Assembly: GCA_022414725.1 (NCBI GenBank)
Contig: CM039462.1
Span: forward strand, 10,144,539 to 10,208,538
Origin: Microglena sp. YARC
Taxonomy: Eukaryota; Chlorophyta; Chlorophyceae; Chlamydomonadales; Chlamydomonadaceae
Length of the DNA: 64,000 nucleotides
Direction of reading: 5' to 3'
Shown: piece by piece, positions 41,746-53,275 of the stretch
Layout of the letters: every line of letters begins with the position of its first letter
Numbering within the stretch: the stretch's first letter is position 1
Made by a program: the position numbers and the translations under genes
The notes under the pieces: model-generated
Database searches by the model: none
What the model was told of the DNA's origin: nothing
Seen by the model: only the letters and a program-made list of their open reading frames with translations

Positions 41746-43529
41746 ATATATGTAAGGTATATGGAAAGTGTTCCATATTATTACTGGAACCCAGGTCCTT
41801 TGCACTATGCTTCTGATTTACGTTGGGGCACGATTCAGAGATTTCCTCCCGCTATATACCGGTGTAGAAATCGCTAAGTTTGACCCCGATTTACCCAAAT
41901 TGCCGCTATAAACAACGTTTGGCCCTATTAGGCCCTTTATACGTTAGCTATAAAATATAAAATCACGCTGTCCCTTGAACAGGACTAAACCATTAAGCTA
42001 GAAGAAACCCATACAGAAGAAGATATATTAGCCATTCAGTTGTCACTCTGAGTCCCTCACCTTCACGGCAATTTTGCTCTGGGTCTAGACTGTTGAGTGC
42101 GGGATTAAGGGTGGCCCCGAAACCAGTCATATTCGGTTATGACGGTAATGTGGACGTGGCGTGACGAGGAAGTATCTCCGAACTCCGGGCCAACTCAGGG
42201 GTTATACTAGTAGCAACCTGTGCTGCCCCGCAAGCTCTCCTGAGGCGCGCATTGCAACTAGAGCATGCAAATATGTACTCGCATAATCTCCATTGTGGAT
42301 TTGAAATAGTTGAACGGAATCGGAGCTTGAACTTACTTGTGTAGTTGTGTGGAGCGGGCTGCAGCCGCAGCAGCCCAGCCAAGTCCTCGACTGCCCATTC
42401 ATTAGGGTTTGGGGTCTTTGGGAGAAACCCATTTTCGTGAAGCAAGGGCACCGAAGCTCCTATTCCTAACGCATAAATTCACCATAACCATTCGAGCTGC
42501 TGCCGCCGCCAAGATCAACCGCTTGCCAAGAGCCCGAGACTTAAATTACCAGATCGGCTCCTTTTATTTATCTCCTGCCAAGCTAATCTCGGACAACAGG
42601 ACGAGCTCCGTCCGATCTGGAGCAAGGTAGCAATTTTTTAGCGGCTTCAATCGAGGGGAAGGAAGGCTATCGAGGTAAAAAAAAGCAGTTGAAATGTGTC
42701 ATGTGTATATCAAGTATGTGCTGGTATACTTTTGCTCTTGGTCGCATCAATGCCCTACTGCTCTCTACTTCGACTCCAGACAAATTAACAGAAGTCGAAT
42801 AACGAAGTGCATGCCTGACTGGGAAATGATGCATTGGTTCCCATGAAAACAATCCCAATCTTGTCCCCATGAAATTCACTTCGACTCACTCTGATCAGAT
42901 GACATGGTATAATCCTCAGACCGTTAGACTAAAATTGTCTGTTGAACTGGTATATTCATGATAATCTGATGCGCGATCTCTTTAAATGCTCTGATCAACG
43001 AGCAACAGCTAGGTCCACCGTAAGATGCCTCAGATTTTTTTTTTTTTTTTTAGAATATAGAATTGGGGACAGGCACATAACACAATAATTGGCTGAGATA
43101 TTTAGACAGATGCAATGATTGCTGACAGTATTTACAAGGTAAGCTACGTAAACGAATGGTTGAATCCTAGCTTGATTGCATTCGTCAGTTTCGAAAAACG
43201 TGTTGGATATCCTCAGTCCTCAAAAGTCTGGCATAGCCTTGCATTACTGCTTGCCGCTGGTTATCGGCTGTCAGAATATCGGGATATTGGAATATTGGAC
43301 TTACTGATAATCTGCTGTCAGAATATTGGAATTTTTGAGTATTATAATATTGGAGTCGCTGGGACTGTGCTGTCCGAATATAGAACTTGGACACAGGTTA
43401 GTTGGACACGAAGAAATACACGACTGCATGCAGTTGTGCGTGTGTGGGCAACAGGGTGTGGGTGTTTCATTACCGTAACTAACTCCATCACATTACCCAA
43501 TAATACATGCAGGTCGAGCATATTCTTGC
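41746..43529. other. Mostly non-coding, one possible minus-strand host exon
   Basis: At about 42335-42490 the minus strand reads LHENGFLPKTPNPNEWAVED followed by LAGLLRLQPAPHN and a GTAAGT donor-like site, which could be a host first exon, but this is weak. At 43268-43385 the words gaatatcggaat, gaatattggaat and similar repeat. A T17 run lies near 43036-43052. Nothing else is supported. Confidence 0.25.
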
Positions 43530-44529
43530 ATGCTTGGGATCGCCCATCTTGGCAGAGCAGATTCGCCCAGGACTGGACTAATGCGCGAGTCACTGGCCCA
43601 AGTAGCTGCAGGCTCTCCTAAGGCGCTCGGTAATGTCCTGTCCCAGAAACGCCTTGCTCCATCAACCACGTCACTTCTTGATCTCCCAGCGAGTTTCATT
43701 GATGACATGATGGAACTGCTTCGTATTCCTGAAGGCGTTCGGTTTGTGCATGTATCCGAACATGCAGGCATTGCTTCGCTTCGCTTGACCTGCAGTAAGT
43801 TAAACAGCTTGGTCCTTGCCAGATCAGTAAGTATGGTATTCAAAAGCACGAGCAAGCAGACTGACGAGGCCTTCCTCCTTCCATTGCGCCTGTTTGAAAG
43901 TATGCCCCGTCTGGACGTGCTTGACCTGACGTTTTGCCAGAAATTACCTCTCAGCCTGGTAGGACTGCCGACTGCGCTCACATGTCTTAACCTAAGCGGG
44001 ATAGATGAAAGCAGGAGTCTTCCCCTCCTCGATATCTCACCGCTGTCGTCATGCATAGGCTTGACAGATCTGAACATCGACAATCGTCATTCAGTCGTGG
44101 ATCTTTCCCCCCTAGCAGCATGCAAGAACCTGGAAATTCTACATCTGGCGCGTTGCTCTGCCCGAACTTCCCTCACTCCCCTGGCTAACTGTACAAATCT
44201 TGAACAAATTCAACTGCATGCAACAGGCATCACCGACTTGTGCCCTTTGTCAGCTTGCACGATGTTGAATACAATATGTTTCAGCTGCACTAAAGTCTCT
44301 GACTTGTCTCCACTCTCTGCCTGCTCAAAGCTGTCGGACGTGGACTGCAGTGATACATCAGTCTACGACATATCTCCACTTGCTGCCTGCTCAAAATCTG
44401 ATGGAAAGTGACTGCAGGAACACCTCAGTCTACGACATATCTCCCCTCTCTGCCTGCTCAAATTTGATGGACCTGGACTGTGAGGGACTATGTCAAAAAC
44501 ATCGCAACCTGCTGCCTGCACTCAGCTGA
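43530..44529 (+). pseudogene. F-box/leucine-rich-repeat-like host protein, one frameshift
   Basis: The open frame runs to TGA 44409-44411. A one-base shift in the AAAA at about 44394 restores the repeat pattern, which continues to TGA at 44527-44529. The N-terminal part (SLLDLPASFIDDMMELLRIP, then SLRLTCSKLNSLV) resembles an F-box. From about residue 125 on there are leucine-rich repeats of the LSPLAACKNLE.L.LA type, repeating roughly every 23 residues. Such proteins are usually substrate receptors of SCF ubiquitin ligases, but that role is inferred. The start is uncertain: the ATG at 43530 may be inside an exon. Confidence 0.6.
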
Positions 44530-45821
44530 AAAGAATTGCATGCGATAGGGATGTGACTGGTCTATATTCGGATGATGATGAAAACGAGATGGACGCCTGA
44601 AATATTAAACTTTACCATCATGCAGCTTTTCCAGGGGTTCGCATATCGTGTACATGTGTGGATGATCTGTCAGGCAGTTATGGTTGAAGATCATTATTGG
44701 TGGAGAGTTAGCCTATTACTTAGGCACAGGTACCTAGTAGCTACACCGGTAGTGCTACTCAGTAAGGCAGCACATGTCATGGCCTCATGGGCCATCCAAG
44801 GCAGCACATGTCATGGGCCATCCAGGATTATTGGCTGATTGGGGTTACTTGAACACATATTGCATGACCACACTTAGTGGTAAAAGCATCGCGAGTACCG
44901 AGCATACGGTACCTATGGTCGTACCAGTATATCTCTAGACTTGCTGAATTGTGGCCGAGTCTTGCTAAAAAATGACACTACCATCCATCATAGCTGTTAT
45001 TTTCATATACGAGCAGATACTTCTAGGCAGCTTCCCCAGCCAGCCACTGGGCTGAGCCCCAAGATTTCAACAGTACTGGAAAGCTCATGATGTCAGCTTC
45101 CAGATGCACTATGTTGCTGTAGGTTTGGTTAAAGAGCCAGTCAGGAGAGCTTCCTTGAAGCTGCTTCTTGTACCGAAAAGACAAGCCCTGCCATCCATGT
45201 TGTTTCTTTGAGCTCCCGTATAATTTATTCAGCCATGTGTGTGAAGAGACATGGAATGCAATGGGAGATTCTATAGAGCTTGTAGACGAGGAGGTTCTCA
45301 AATATCTTTATCATGGTGCAGACTGTTGGAATGACACTCTTTGAGTGGAGCGGGAGAGAAGAAGGATAGATGCTCGGGCAATGTTACATATGGAGGCGAT
45401 ACTATGTCCGCCTCCGGGCATCAACTCTGTATGCAGGTTATGGGTTTAGACTGCGGGCCGTGTCACTATGAATAAAACAGCATTTTACTAACTAGCTAAT
45501 TCTCGGGCAGGTTTACTAATGTGTGCGTGGACACGCCACCTTCAGTGAGACTGACCTGCCAGTCAGCTAGTTCCGACACAGACAAAGGCGTTGATCCTAA
45601 GGCAGCAGTCACTAACCAACGATTGATGCATGCTTGGGGCTACGTGTAGCCAAATGTATTTCCAAATGAATTAGTATGAAAGGTGGATTTTTCACTCTTG
45701 TATGAGACAATGCTTCTCATCCGCAACATGCGGCACCTTTCAAGTGGTCTCCTCCTTGTTTTAGGTGCTTTGTTTCTAGGGGATGGACCTGTCAGTTTAG
45801 GGTGCATTAGATAAACCCTCC
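44530..45821. other. Intergenic region with a possible terminal exon
   Basis: At about 45180-45344 (+) a frame reads FELPYNLFSHVCEETWNAMG and ends in YHGADCWNDTL with TGA. It could be the end of a host gene, but no upstream exon is visible. Direct repeats of aaggcagcacatgtcatgg occur near 44764-44820. Confidence 0.25.
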
Positions 45822-45828
45822 CACTTAT

Positions 45829-46617
45829 TACATTACATTACATGTTAAAGTCTACTTGACACCGCGAGGGTGTATGAGACTCTGTGCTTTAAAACAAAAA
45901 AGAAAAAAGCACCCACAAAGCAAAAAACCCCATTACATCAGGGTGTGTCGAGGACAAAACAAACCAAAACTCCCAACCACCGTTGGTGCCGTAGGTATTA
46001 AACCCCCCTTAGAGCCGGACCCAGATCTCAACCACTTACAGTGGCGGAGGTAAGAAGCTAACAAATGAGAAGTCACAAGAAGAAAAAAGGGATGATATAA
46101 TTACGGTGCCACTAAGCAGTCCAGGGCTTCCTGTCTTGCTCTTCTACAAGTAGAAAGATAGTCGGCTAGCGTTGCTCCAAAAGAGACTTAGTGCCATTTC
46201 CATTCATAAAGGTTCTGAATGTGGAGTCGCAGAATTCCACATTCCATACGGTTAAGTCGGTATCCTCATGGACATGCCTATACATATCTGTAAACAGCTT
46301 CTGGTAGCGGAGGCGAATATCATTATAAAAAGGGCACTCAAACATATGCATTTCATCCTCAGGTTTTTGGAACCCACACATTTGACAGTGTCTCATTGAG
46401 CGAGGGATGTGTGCTCTATCCACCACCCTCATTCTTTCTGTGTTCAGCCAATGGGAACCCATTCTAAACTGTGCTACAGAACGAATCTGATCCTGCTTAT
46501 GTAAGGCGGATGTAAAGGGAATCAAGCCATTCTCATCATCGCTGTTGGCTGCGAACCATTTTTGGTATCAGAGGCGTTTAAAGCCAACCCTTCTCTCTTT
46601 AAAGCCAACCCTTCTCT
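45829..46617 (-). mobile_element. 5'-truncated LINE with (CATTA)n tail
   Basis: It is flanked by CACTTAT at 45822-45828 and 46618-46624, a plausible 7-bp target duplication. The tail side (45829-46155) matches the 27540-27868 insert. The coding remnant lies at 46166-46525. A 21-bp tandem duplication (tttaaagccaacccttctctc) sits at the 5' end. Confidence 0.75.
46166..46525 (-). pseudogene. LINE C-terminal zinc-finger region
   Basis: The 119-residue open stretch reads RMGSHWLNTERMRVVDRAHI, then CQMCGFQKPEDEMHMFECPF: a C-x2-C-x8-H-x4-C finger with the R.G.H.L and DE.H...CP.Y features typical of LINE C termini. Upstream coding is lost to 5' truncation. The family is distinct from the two Dualen-like elements, which have another finger context and tail. 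Confidence 0.65.
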
Positions 46618-46624
46618 CACTTAT

Positions 46625-48040
46625 AAACAAAGAACATAATTTTGTCTCTAGTGCCAGCGATAGCTGTCTGTTGCCTCTCTGTCATTACTGTACTATACCG
46701 GACTGTCATACCGTCCGGCTATAAATTAAACCTAGCCACCATTCTGGTAACTGTGCTTTTAGTGTTCGTCCTCGTACATTGTAATTGTTATGTGTGTTCT
46801 CTCCCTCAACCTACCTCCGCATCTGTGCCTGAGTTCCCAAGCTTCGTTGATAGGTTGTGGGCCCATCACACTAACTACTGCATCCATGCGCCGCGCCTTC
46901 ACCCGGACATTGAGGCCCTGCTATCAATTGGGAAGTGGATCATAGTTTTGTTGCTCTAAACTTGAACTTGAATGATCAATGAATTTTATTTTTGGGGGTT
47001 TGGACGACCAGTGGGAAGTGGATTTTTTTTTTTGAACTTGAACTTGGTTACATGGCTCCAGTCAATAATTTGGCTGTTCGCCGTCTTTGGCAGTAAAGCA
47101 ACGCATATGTGATTGTTTGGTAACACGGTCTATCAGAATTCAGCCTGTGCATCGTCTGCTTGGGGCTGATTTCAAGTGGGAAGTACAAACACTGATGTGC
47201 TACGGTTGGGCAAGTCCCTTTAGCCTGTTTTGCCTACCCCTGGACTGTAACATACACACGTATGTACATATACATGTGCCAACTTGACAAGTCTATAAAA
47301 TGTTTACTCAGCAAATTGTGCTCCCTGGTGTCCGACTGTCCGTGGGTGTCGCACTGGGGTATTTTTAAATGGAAGACAGTGAGCAGCCCAAAGTTGGCTG
47401 AAAAACCATCTGACAATCAAAACAAAATCCTACTGCACCACACCAGAAGTCCTAGCACAGAGTGGAATCACATAAGTATTTTTGGTGATTGGCCCCATAG
47501 CAAGCAAACGGGCTGCCCCCCTCAACCTCAGTGCCTCACGCCTCGTAACAAGGCTTACTATTGCTTTGTTTTACTTCTCACAAGGATTAGGACAGTTTAT
47601 GAAAACACGCATCCAGACCCAAGTGTTTGTCTATAATCATTATTGTTCTGTCGAGGTTGGTCAAGTCCTGATAGAGAGAGGGTATTGTTACATACTCAGC
47701 AAAAATCAATGCCGAGACTGAACAGCGCTGGGGCAGCTGGGCAGTTTTATAATAGTGAGGGTTTTGGCAATATACACCTCAAAACCTGGTCCAGGAGGTA
47801 ACCTCCAAAAAGCGGTTGTAAAGTCCTGTTACCGGAACTAAAGTTGGCTAGATGCTGGACTAGAATATCCATGCATACCGGTATACATATAGACACAATC
47901 GAGCTCTGACTAGGGTATAGTATTGCCCAGAATGAACCATGAAGGCCTAGTAGTGTTGTCTGCAGGCATAGGGTACTGGTTCACCAGCAGACAACAGCCT
48001 TCAGGAAAACACCCGACTCGTCCACGGGTTGATGCCATAC
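46625..48040. other. No supported gene
   Basis: Only short frames. One (46642-46959) is hydrophobic, with a possible membrane segment, but shows no family. The phrase gaacttgaacttg occurs twice near 46960 and 47033. Confidence 0.3.
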
Positions 48041-48044
48041 ATTT

Positions 48045-48180
48045 GAATACCGGTATGCAAAGAGTGAGAGCTCACTCTGTACCATACATTTTAATATGCA
48101 ATGAGTGAGAGCTCACTCTGTACCATAAATTTGAATATGCAAAGAGTGAGATCTCACTCTGTACCATACATTTGAATAGG
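48045..48180. repeat. 41-bp tandem repeat, about three copies
   Basis: The unit is accatacatttgaatatgca followed by aagagtgagagctcactctgt. One copy contains the perfect 14-bp palindrome agtgagatctcact. Confidence 0.75.
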
Positions 48181-48344
48181 CAGAACAATACATGGTGAGC
48201 AGTGCAACGTGAGCCTAACAAAAGTGAGTGAATCCTTGAGTACTCCGGTTGATAAGACCTGGCCCAGACGTCTGCTGCCCATGGTGTACCGGCTCACACA
48301 GCAGACAATACTCTTATCAACAATGCACCATGTTGATGCCATTA

Positions 48345-48590
48345 AATTAACATAAATACGTGCAAACATACCATTAAATTACATGCATACATACCGTACA
48401 TAAATACGTGCATACATACCGTTAAAATACATGCATACATACTGTACATAAGTACGTGCATACATACCGTACATAAATTCGTGCATACATACCGTACATA
48501 AATACGTGCATACATACCGTACATAAATTTGTGCATACATACCGTACATAAATACGTGCATACATACTGTACATAAATATGTGCATACAG
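48345..48590. repeat. 26-bp tandem repeat, about nine copies
   Basis: The unit is cataccgtacataaatacgtg followed by catac. Minor variants change taccg to tactg and aaat to aagt. Confidence 0.85.
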
Positions 48591-48599
48591 AGAGATAGA

Positions 48600-49200
48600 C
48601 GTGTTCCAGTGAATTATGCATTGCCCCCATCCCCTTATGCTCCTCCCCCTGCCCCCTTTTGGTCTTCCTCCTCCTCTTAGTTAGGCTGTTGCCCCACGTT
48701 GACCCAGGGCATGAGTGACACACACACATGTGTGTGCATGTTTGTGTGTATCCCCGTGGATTATGCATTGCCCCCATCCCCTGGTGCCCCTCCCCCCCCT
48801 GGTGCTCCTCCCCCTCCTGGTGCCCCTCCCCCCGCCCCCTCCTGGTCTTCCTCATAGTTGGGCTGTTGCCCCGCGTTGACCCAGGGCATGAGTGACTGAA
48901 GTAACATCATGAATGGGTTTGCATTCTGAAGCTCGTCTGCACTTATGGCTGGGGCGCCCGCTTGCTGACCTCCTGCACATGGGTGGAAATCCTTTCAAAT
49001 AGAAAAAGAAAAAGGGGGGTGGAAGTATGTTTGTATTCATGTTTTCTTGACCCAGGGCATGAGTGATTGAAGTAACATCATGAATGGGTTTGCATTCTGC
49101 TTGCTGACCTCCTGCGCATGGATGGTAGTGGCATGCATGCTGGAGGGTGTTGCTAAACTGAAATAAATAACATGGTAGAAAGGCAGGGTAATGATTTTTC
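48600..49200. other. Diverged direct repeats, no gene
   Basis: Repeated blocks include attatgcattgcccccatcccc (twice), gttgacccagggcatgagtga and gcttgctgacctcctgc.catgg. The last family continues as the ~230-bp tandem repeat at 50700-51460. Confidence 0.5.
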
Positions 49201-49206
49201 GAAAAA

Positions 49207-49285
49207 AAGAAATTTGGGCCTGAGTGAGATTCGAACGCCCGACCTCGTGATGTTTTGCTTGACCCTATGGGAGAGCTCCCTCCGT
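49207..49285 (-). ncRNA. tRNA-like sequence (tRNA-Glu-like head of a SINE or tRNA pseudogene)
   Basis: On the minus strand it starts tcccatagggtcaagc, close to the 5' end and A-box of tRNA-Glu. It continues to a perfect B-box core GTTCGAATC (inside ggtcgggc...tcac) and ends ggcccaaatttc followed by seven T, a Pol III terminator. The middle (anticodon arm) does not fold convincingly and the acceptor stem does not pair, so a functional tRNA is unlikely. Confidence 0.4.
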
Positions 49286-49554
49286 ATAACAAGATAGAAA
49301 GACAGGCGGACAGGCAGGCAGACAGATGGGCAGACAAGGAAGGAAGATAGTCAGGGAGGAAAGGGCAGAGGGTGGGGTCAGGGGTGGGTCAGAGGTCAAG
49401 GGGTGGGTTCAGGGGACAGGGTTCAGAGGACAGGTCAGCAGTCAAAGGGAACAGGAGGGGGGCAAGCAGGGCCAGGGTGGTATGTCGGAGGAGTGGGGTA
49501 GGTGTTGTACAGGACGTCCACATATATCCAGATGGGCTGACAAGGAAGGAAGGT

Positions 49555-50580
49555 AAGTCAGGGGGAAATAGTCAGGGGGTGTGGGTTCAGGAAGAAATGG
49601 CCAGGGGGAAATGGTAAGGGCGGGAAAAATTGACAGGGGGAAATGGTCTGAGGGGAAAATGGTGAGGGGGAAAATGGTGAGGGGGGAAATAGTAGGGGGA
49701 AAAGGTCAGGGGGGAAATGGTGAGGGCGGAAATAGTGAGGGGGGGGAAATAGTGAGGGGGAAATGGTGAGGAGGAAATGGTCAGGGGGGGAACTGGTGAG
49801 GGGGGAAATGGTGAGGGGGGGAAATAGTCAGGGGGGAAAAGGGTCAGGGGGAAATTGGTGTGGGGGGGTACTGGTGAGGGGGAAATAGTCAGGGGGAAAA
49901 GGTCAGGGGGGAAATGGTGAGGCGGAAATAGTGAGGGGGAAATGTGAGGGGGAAATAGTGAGGGGGGGAACTGGTGAGGGAGGAACTGTGAGGGGGGAAC
50001 TGGTGAGGGGGAAAATGGTGAGGGGGGGGAAATAGTCAGGTGAGGGGGGAAAAGGCTCAGGGGGGAAATGGTGAGGGCGGAAATAGTGAGGGGGGAAATG
50101 GTGAGGGGGGAAATAGTGAGGGGGAAATGGTTAGGAGAGGAAATGGTCAGGGGGGGAACTGGTGAGGGGGGAAATCGTGAGGGGGGGAAATAGTCAGGGG
50201 GAAAAGGGTCAGGGGGGAAATGGTGAGGGCGGAAATAGTGAGGGGGAAATGGTGAGGGGGGAAATAGTGAGGGGGGAAATGGTGAGGGGGGAAATGGTGA
50301 GGGGGGAAATAGTGAGGGGGGAAATGGTGAGGGAGAAAATGGTCAGGGGGAACTGGTGAGGGGGGAACTGTGAGGGGGGAAAGGGTCAGGGGGGAAATGG
50401 TGAGCGGGGGGAATGGGTGAGGGGGGAATATGGACAGGGGGAGAAGGTGAGTGCGGGAAAATGGTCAGAGGGGAAAATGGTGAGGGGGAAATGGCTGAGG
50501 GAAAGGGTCAGGGGGAAAGGGTCAGGGGGGAAATGGTCAGGGGGAAAATAGTCAGAGGGGAAAATGGTTTGGGGAGGGGG
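49555..50580. repeat. GGGGAAAT-type minisatellite (~15-18 bp units)
   Basis: About 60 copies of gtgaggggggaaatg and variants (gtcagggggaaa, atagtgagg) make a strongly purine-rich plus strand. Confidence 0.85.
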
Positions 50581-50699
50581 GTGGGGGGGGGGGATGGTCA
50601 GGGGGCAGAGGGAAAGGCACAACTGGGATGGGGTTTGCAATCTGGGTCTGCATTCATGCATACATGAGTATGTATGTCCTCTGTTTTTACGAACCAAAA

Positions 50700-51460
50700 A
50701 GCATGAGCGACTGAAGTAGCAATCATGAAATAAGATTACATTCTGAAGCTTGTCTGCACTCATGGCTGGGGCACCCTCTTGCACATGAGTGAAAATCCTT
50801 TCAAAAAGAAAAAGGGGCTAGCAGTATGTATGCATTCATATTTTCTTGAGTCAGGGCATGAGTGAAGTCATATCATGAATCGGCTTACGGGAGGGTCCCC
50901 TTACACCACGCCCCTCCAGGCGTTTAATGTTTTTCATTATGAACGGGTCTGCATTCTGACAATCGTGCGCACTCATGGCTGGGGCACCCTCTGGCAGCCC
51001 TCCTGCACATGGCTACATGAGGGAACATCCATTCAAAAAGAAAAAGGGGCTAGTAGTATGTACGCATTCATATTTTATTGACCCAAGGCATGAGTGACTG
51101 AAGTAATATCTGAATCGGTGTACGGGAGGGTCCCCTTAAACACCATTGCCCCTCCAGTTTATTTTTAAATACAGCATGAATGTGAATGCATTCTGACAAC
51201 TTGAGCGCACTCATGGCTGGGCACCCTCTTTGCAGCCCTCCTGCATGAGGGAACATCCATTCAAAAAGAAAAAGGGGCTAATAGTATGTATGCATTCATA
51301 TTTTATTGACCCAAGGCATGAGTGACTTAAGTAATATCTGAATCGGTGTACGGGAGGGTCCCCTTAACACTACGCCCCTCCAGATTATTTATTTATTTCA
51401 CAAATGGTTTTGCATTCTGAAGCTCGTCCGCACTCATGGCTGGGGCATGCTCTGCTGCTG
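50700..51460. repeat. ~230-bp tandem repeat, three to four copies, with LINE 3' termini inside
   Basis: Each unit contains ctgcactcatggctgggg, ctcctgcacatg, cattcaaaaagaaaaagggg, cattcatattttattgaccc and aaggcatgagtgactgaagt. Three units also carry the ~45-bp LINE terminus (tacgggagggtcccctta...cgcccctccag) at 50885-50932, 51115-51160 and 51346-51393 in the plus sense. Confidence 0.75.
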
Positions 51461-52351
51461 CAAGGCTGTCATGTGTGGCTGGGTGGTGGTGGTGGGTGCA
51501 CTAGTGGTGGTGGTGGCTCCTTGATGTGGTGCCTTGGTGGTTGAGGGTGGTGGTAGCTCGGTGATTGTGGTGCCTTGGTGGTTGAGGTGTGGTAGCTCGG
51601 TGATTGTGGTGCCTTGGTGGATTGTGGTGGGTGGTAGCTGGGTGACGGTGTCAAGACACAAAACTTGCCAATGCTCCTGATGCTGCAAAGCTGCCATGTG
51701 TGTTGGTGTTGGTTGTTGTCTTATTGCTGTGGTGGTTGTTCAGTTATTCTGGTGGGTGGTTGTGGTGTCACACACAAAACTCACCCTGCCCCTGATGCTG
51801 CCATATGGTGGTGGTGGTGGTGGTGAGAGTGGTGGTGGGTGGTTGTGGTGTGGTGGTTGTCCTGTAAAAAAAACGCACCATGCTCCTGATGCTGCAAGGC
51901 CGCCATGTGGGCCATCTGTTCTTGAATGTAAGCTATGTGTGGTGGTGGTGATTGTGGGTGGTTGGTGGTTGCGGTGTCAACTCACAAAACTCACCATGCT
52001 GCTGCAAAGCTGCCATGTGGTGGTGGTGGTGATTGTGGTGGTGGGTGCTGGTGGTGAGGTCATGTGGTGGTGTGGTGGTTGCGTGTAAAAAACATAAACT
52101 CACCATGCTCCTGATGCCTGCAAGGCCGCCATGTGGTGGTGGTGGTTGTGTGGTGGTGGTGGTGGTGATTGCAATGGTGGGTGGTTGTGGTGTGGTGGTT
52201 GCGGATGTACCAGAAAAAACGCACACATGCTCCTGATGCTGCAAGGCCGCCATTGGGCCATCTGTTCTTGAATGTAAGCTATGTGTGGTGTGGTGATTGT
52301 GATGGAGGTGGTTGTGGTTGTGGTGGTTGGGGTGTAAAAAGAAAAACGCAC
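51430..52351 (-). repeat. Amplified exon-end/splice-donor units of a host gene
   Basis: About seven copies (near 51670, 51790, 51890, 52000, 52115, 52240, 52360) of a piece encoding HMAALQHQEH plus a GTGAGTTT/GTGCGTTT donor on the minus strand, each followed by a GTGGTGGTTGTGGTG-type spacer (plus-strand reading), period about 110-125 bp. Most are degraded. Confidence 0.6.
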
Positions 52352-52495
52352 CATGCTCCTGATGCTGCAAGGCCGCCATGTGGGCCATCTGCTCTTGAAT
52401 GTCAGCCAGGGCGTCTTCATCCAAGCCAGCACCCATGCCACCGCCCATGCCTCCACCACCACCAGGTTGCATAGCCGCCTGGAGGCATCTCCTCC
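52352..52495 (-). CDS. Host exon, best-preserved copy (unknown gene)
   Basis: A 144-nt segment lies between a tgtgcttgtgcag-type acceptor and a GTGCGTTT donor. In the frame that avoids Trp/Pro-rich nonsense it reads RCLQAAMQPGGGGGMGGGMG, then GLDEDALADIQEQMAHMAAL and QHQEH. The Gly-Met-rich part and the amphipathic helix look like genuine protein, but I recognise no family. It is probably downstream of the exon at 56295-56542 in the same gene. Confidence 0.45.
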
Positions 52496-53275
52496 CTGCA
52501 CAAGCACAACGTTCGCAGGTGGGGGCGGGGAGGGAGAGGAGGAAGGAGGGGGAAGGAGAAGAGGGGGCGTTTGTGTGTGTGCGGTGTGGGTAGGGCTTGC
52601 GTACGTGTGTGTTGTGCTGTTGTGTGTGTGTGTGTAATGTGTGTGTGGCTTGTGTGGGGGGGGGCGGTGTGTGTGGGGAGAGAGGCAGGAGAAACGAAAG
52701 AGGATAACATAGCGGCCATGCCATCTCCTACCTGCACAAGCGCGACGTTGCATAGAAGGGGCGGGAGGGAGGTGGGAAGGGAAGGAGGAGGACGGGAGCG
52801 GAGGGGTGTCAACCTGTGTGTGTGTGGTGGTGTGTGTGTTTTTGGGGGGGGGTTGGGGGAGGGGGGCAGGAGAGAGGAGAGGGGATAACATAGTGGCCTG
52901 CCTCTCCTCCCTGCACTCATGCAACATTCGCAGCGGGGGCGGGAGGGCGGTGAGGAGAAAGGAGGAGGAAGAGAGAAGAGGTGTGCTTGTGCGCGGGTGG
53001 GGTGGGGGGGCTTGTGTGTGCGTGGGAGGGGGCTTGAAGGGGTTGGCAGTGGTGGTGAGGGAGAAGAAGCAGGAGAAAGGAGAGGGATAACATAGGGGCC
53101 TGCCCTCCTCCTGCACTCACGCAATATTGCATAGAGAGGGGCGAGAGGGAGGTGAGGAGGGAAGGAGGAGAAAAGGGAGGAGAGGGTGTGTGTATGTTGG
53201 GGGGGAGAGGCAGGAGAAAGGAAGATGACTGCATAGTGGCCTGCCTCTTCTCTGCACACCCACAACTTATGCAGG
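52480..53275 (-). repeat. Amplified intron-end/acceptor units
   Basis: About five copies at ~180-200-bp spacing (near 52490, 52720, 52910, 53110, 53260) of a block that on the minus strand reads ttgcgtgagtgcaggaggag or similar. Each is followed by ggcca.tatgttatcc and a GT/GA-rich spacer. Confidence 0.5.

Noticed and set aside
46642..46959. 105-residue hydrophobic open frame
   Set aside because: No family, no splice or promoter context, and composition compatible with chance.
48852..49337. 161-residue open frame on the minus strand
   Set aside because: Its middle (SRGRAFESHSGP) is the known spurious translation of a tRNA-type B-box region.
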